Shown here: positions 25,101-27,347 of the stretch, one piece after another
Layout of the letters: the number at the start of each line of letters is the position of its first letter
Numbering within the stretch: the stretch's first letter is position 1
DNA from: JAOAPY01 sp041492185
Lineage (GTDB): Bacteria > Acidobacteriota > Blastocatellia > Pyrinomonadales > Pyrinomonadaceae
Length of the DNA stretch: 27,347 bases
Direction: 5' to 3'
Assembly (NCBI GenBank): GCA_041492185.1
Contig: JBGPWL010000064.1
Coordinates: 1 to 27,347 of the forward strand
Position numbers and translations under genes: made by a program
The notes under the pieces: model-generated
Databases searched by the model: none
What the model saw: only the letters and a program-made list of their open reading frames with translations
Told to the model about the DNA's origin: nothing

Positions 25101-27347
25101 CTCGACCGTCTACGACGTGATGGGCCGCGTGTGGAAACAATCGAACCCAACCGAGGTCAACGCTAATTCATATCCCGCAGGTGACGATTCGGCCGGCTGG
25201 CTCTACACCATGCAAACTTACGACTGGAAAGGCCGGCCACTGGTTACGACCAACACGGATACCACGCAGAAAACTGCAACCTACGGCGGCTGCGGCTGTG
25301 CTGGTGGCGAAGTCGTCACGGTTCAGGACGAAGTTGGGCGTCAGCAGCGAACGACCAGCGACCCGTTGGGCAGAGCCTTCAAAACAGAAGTGCTCAATAC
25401 AAACGGCAGCGTTTACTCTGCGACGATGGCGGACTACAACGTTCGGGATCAGGTTAAAGCAACAAAGAGCTATAAGGGCGCGGCCACCTCCGACTTCAGT
25501 TGTCCGAGCGGAACCTGCATGCAGTCCGTGACGACCTTTGATGGCTATGGGCGAGTCGCCACGCAGAAACTGCCGCAACAAAGTACGGCGGCCAGCTACG
25601 TTTATAACCTGGACGATTCAGTTCAGAGCGTGACCGACCCGCGCGGAGTAGTTACCACCAATACTTTCAACAACCGGCATTTGCTGACGAGCGTTGCCTA
25701 CTCCACGACATCCATTCCGGTCACGTTCAGTTATGACGCTATGGGAAATCGAACCTCGATGTCCGACGGCACGGGCAGCATCAGCTACAACTACGACACG
25801 CTCTCGCGTCTTACCAGCGAGTCACGCACGTTCACGGGCTTGGGCAGCACTCAATACACGATCGGCTATGGCTACAACGTGTCGGGCGCGCTGACCAGCG
25901 TGACCGATCCCTCAGGCGCGCAGGTCAGCTACAATTACAATCAAGCGGGGCAACTAACGAGCATGCCCGCTTCGGGCTACAGTGGAGTAACAAACTTTCT
26001 TTCGAACATGCAGTATCGCGCGTTTGGCGCGCCCAAGCATGCGACTTATGGCAACAGCGTACAGGTTGATCTCACGTATAATCAGCGCATGCAGATCGGG
26101 CAGTATCAGGTGAGCGGATTTCACGCCTACAACGGGACGCCGTACAGCATGGGCTCAACGATGAGTTATTACGCCGACGGTCGCACGAACACGGCTTTCG
26201 ATCTCAACGATGGAAAGTTTGATCGCAAATACGAGTTTGATTTCTCGGCGCGGTTGAAAGAGGCCTACAGCGGTGTAGAAGCACACGGCCAGCCCGCGCC
26301 GCCACTGAATCAGGCAAACAGTCCCTATCGTCAGAGCTACACTTACGACGAATTCAATGATGTGCTGACTCGGAGTGGCAGAGCCTGGACGAACAACGAT
26401 GCTGAGAGCGCGAGTTACACGAGCGAAAACAAACGGCAAGGCTTGAGCTATGACGCTGCGGGTAACGCGTTGACTACCCTCGACGGCACTTACACGTACG
26501 ACGCCGGTGAACGTCCAGTGACCTTCACCTCGTTTCAGACCTGGCAAATGTATTCAGGCTGGCCCAGTAATCATCCTGATGGGCCGGCGCTGGAAACCTG
26601 GGACACGTTCGACGGCACCGGACAAATCGCCAAGCACGTCAATCACACCCGTACCGACGAGTCCTACGATTCCGATTACGGCTTTGTCTACTGGGTCAAT
26701 GAGAGCACAACGACCACCTATTACGTGCATTCAACTGTGCTCGGTGGCAAGACGATTGAGGAACTCAACCAGAATGGAGCGAAGACCACTGGCTACGTTT
26801 ACTCGGGCGGCGCGCGGGTTGCGACGCAACATGTTTACGTCGGCTCTAGTTCAGTCGAATTGGAATCAACAAATCCTGTAACGGGCGCTGCGATCACGAC
26901 CGATGTCAATGCTGCCTATGCACTAAGACAGGAACCCGACCCGCTCGGACGCGACCTGACCAATCCCCCTGAACCGAACACCATCAGCCCGCCTTCGATG
27001 ACTGGCCTGCTCAAAGACCGGGCCATGCCCATCGAAGCCCCAGACCACGACTGGCGCGACCCCATAACTGGCATGAGCGAGGCCGACGAAGGAATGGGAA
27101 TCTATTTGGACACGAGAGACATGATACTCGCGCGGGATGCGTACACGCGATGGCTTAGGCCAGACCAGAGTGACAAGACCAGGAACGCTGAATACAATAC
27201 CTGGAATAATATCCTCAATAACAATCCCAATGTCGGAATCGTCAAGGGCAACGATACCTACTGGGGCAAAGCTGCCGCGACCTTCCTCAACGAGAATGCA
27301 AATTCTATTAGCTTGGGAGCAAGTGGAATCATCTTTCAGCCGCAGAA
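22162..27347 (+). CDS. Secreted RHS/YD-repeat protein with DUF4214-like segment (3' end outside window)
   Basis: The frame is open from ATG 22162 to the window end (1,728 codons, no stop). The start has AAAGGAG 7 nt upstream. Residues about 17-37 (SAFFAILICCALVFSTLVVT) form a signal peptide or anchor after a basic N terminus, so export is expected. A low-complexity Arg/Pro-rich stretch follows (about 40-150). Residues about 212-262 (YVQNLYETYLLREPDSGGWA, then FWESLVPGYGREAVRRAF, DESGEF) resemble DUF4214, found in extracellular proteins. From about 320 onward comes an RHS body with many YD-type repeats (YDAMGNRTSM, YDTLSRLTSE, YDAAGNALTT) and a YGGCGCAGGE motif near 1041-1050. After about 1570 the repeats cease and a different C-terminal region starts (NAAYALRQEPDPLGR, then MTGLLKDRAMPIEAP). 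This may be the variable, possibly toxic tip, but no known toxin motif is seen. RHS shells encapsulate such tips in polymorphic toxins; that role is inferred. Confidence 0.92.
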   Translation, partial: MFRRPTARKLPVANHLSAFFAILICCALVFSTLVVTRRAAASGASGLGGGQGQTRRGTPELGPPAADLPNLDEVRRKRHAKPQAPPHVPSLMRGRRKPLVPRRGLKVGDPGTTALVRTGSSSDRLASRNHTRTRARAGSPPPVGDDQYVQTFFSYALPSNTNQSQRDYFTDMLRAAYAHGGANSTSLVMAAREMGKTLFESAEYAARNTSNHVYVQNLYETYLLREPDSGGWAFWESLVPGYGREAVRRAFDESGEFIYDVSAVTPNGGASSNVTSLLAARVDPKNQSGNQIMARDAEWGATLLGLPGRGDLDLGLGISYSSAAVYTCSGTPTQPCLYLYFDEDNSGLSPGFRIGFPTVQEKFFNAQISKNGYLLITSAGSRVELRETPTAGVYAAADSSYLQLTENNSSNPTTLTLRSTDGTQMSYSKIEDEWRCTKIEDRNGNFITVNYNSLGDITTIIDTLNRTITFNYDSNANLISITQPWNNVTHTWATFTWGTTTIVPNFSGVSLSGIASGQSIPVVTQVGLDDSSYYKFIYDNGSYPTGLVKTFEHWAVDGLHKGSVAYDYATASNDSPRITAAHAYADYWNGSNGVPADITTTYGTDGGSAYWLTAPDGTVYKEFYGTGWQKRLPQQTEIWSADGARPKWTTTAWTHDGGTNASYPTNPRVIETNIYDNATPSNRRRTTLGYTSPFNLPEGGTAVLPSDVYEYDADHLTLLRRTHTDYSLGADYLSTTRRIIGLPAAKYVCDGAGAQTEVPCSNSSGAALVSKVTFQYDETGSVEYQGAPVQHDSNYDSTTPAGRANLSSTYRYNVTNLGEYTFANMYYNTAGSVIRARQQHTPGVWIENSISYADSFSDSTNHNTLAYPTTVTDGDGFQSFVQYNFDFGAKTRVQGPPPAGQSQGVIQTFVYDDAARIQRVTTTNNGAYTRYVYGPTYVQSYASVNNVADEAYSIQFFDGAGRVYYAASNHPGSAGGYKGVSTVYDVMGRVWKQSNPTEVNANSYPAGDDSAGWLYTMQTYDWKGRPLVTTNTDTTQKTATYGGCGCAGGEVVTVQDEVGRQQRTTSDPLGRAFKTEVLNTNGSVYSATMADYNVRDQVKATKSYKGAATSDFSCPSGTCMQSVTTFDGYGRVATQKLPQQSTAASYVYNLDDSVQSVTDPRGVVTTNTFNNRHLLTSVAYSTTSIPVTFSYDAMGNRTSMSDGTGSISYNYDTLSRLTSESRTFTGLGSTQYTIGYGYNVSGALTSVTDPSGAQVSYNYNQAGQLTSMPASGYSGVTNFLSNMQYRAFGAPKHATYGNSVQVDLTYNQRMQIGQYQVSGFHAYNGTPYSMGSTMSYYADGRTNTAFDLNDGKFDRKYEFDFSARLKEAYSGVEAHGQPAPPLNQANSPYRQSYTYDEFNDVLTRSGRAWTNNDAESASYTSENKRQGLSYDAAGNALTTLDGTYTYDAGERPVTFTSFQTWQMYSGWPSNHPDGPALETWDTFDGTGQIAKHVNHTRTDESYDSDYGFVYWVNESTTTTYYVHSTVLGGKTIEELNQNGAKTTGYVYSGGARVATQHVYVGSSSVELESTNPVTGAAITTDVNAAYALRQEPDPLGRDLTNPPEPNTISPPSMTGLLKDRAMPIEAPDHDWRDPITGMSEADEGMGIYLDTRDMILARDAYTRWLRPDQSDKTRNAEYNTWNNILNNNPNVGIVKGNDTYWGKAAATFLNENANSISLGASGIIFQPQ

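Overview
The window looks like a chromosomal piece of a moderately GC-rich (about 57% by spot count) Gram-negative bacterium. Acidobacteriota of the Blastocatellia/Pyrinomonadales type is my best guess. It rests on a very long Oar-like TonB-dependent receptor with an N-terminal carboxypeptidase-regulatory domain, a thioester alpha-2-macroglobulin, a long secreted RHS protein, and many short dyad repeats between and inside genes. No rRNA, tRNA, CRISPR array, transposase, integrase or phage gene was seen.

Left part (1-12,634, all minus strand): a TonB-dependent outer-membrane receptor with a clear intrinsic terminator, a small hydrophilic protein, a cytoplasmic-looking subtilisin-type protease with an N-terminal four-cysteine putative zinc site, and a 2,098-residue alpha-2-macroglobulin. 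The receptor and the macroglobulin are cell-envelope proteins. Two unrelated palindromic elements lie inside the macroglobulin gene without breaking its frame.

Middle (12,889-18,027, plus strand): an unrecognised 143-residue protein, a sulfite-oxidase-like molybdopterin protein, a Nudix-metallo-beta-lactamase fusion, a MoxR/ChlI-like AAA+ ATPase, then a more AT-rich pair, a frameshifted DUF6883 gene and an intact DUF4926 gene. Most gaps here consist almost wholly of dyad repeats, which abut or overlap stop codons and lie next to starts.

Right part (18,174-27,347, plus strand): a PLP-dependent transsulfuration-type enzyme followed closely by a cation diffusion facilitator, a gap made of degenerate 7-bp repeats, a small unknown gene immediately followed by a LarA-type lactate racemase, and a long secreted RHS/YD-repeat protein with an N-terminal DUF4214-like segment that runs off the window end. 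That last gene has a good promoter and an unusual leader.

No single operon-scale new machine is evident. The most distinctive feature is the load of short inverted-repeat elements: at least six kinds, two of them translated inside one protein, two overlapping stop codons, and one kind in two copies each placing a -10-like hexamer just upstream of the next gene. Family assignments come from motif recognition alone; no database search was possible.
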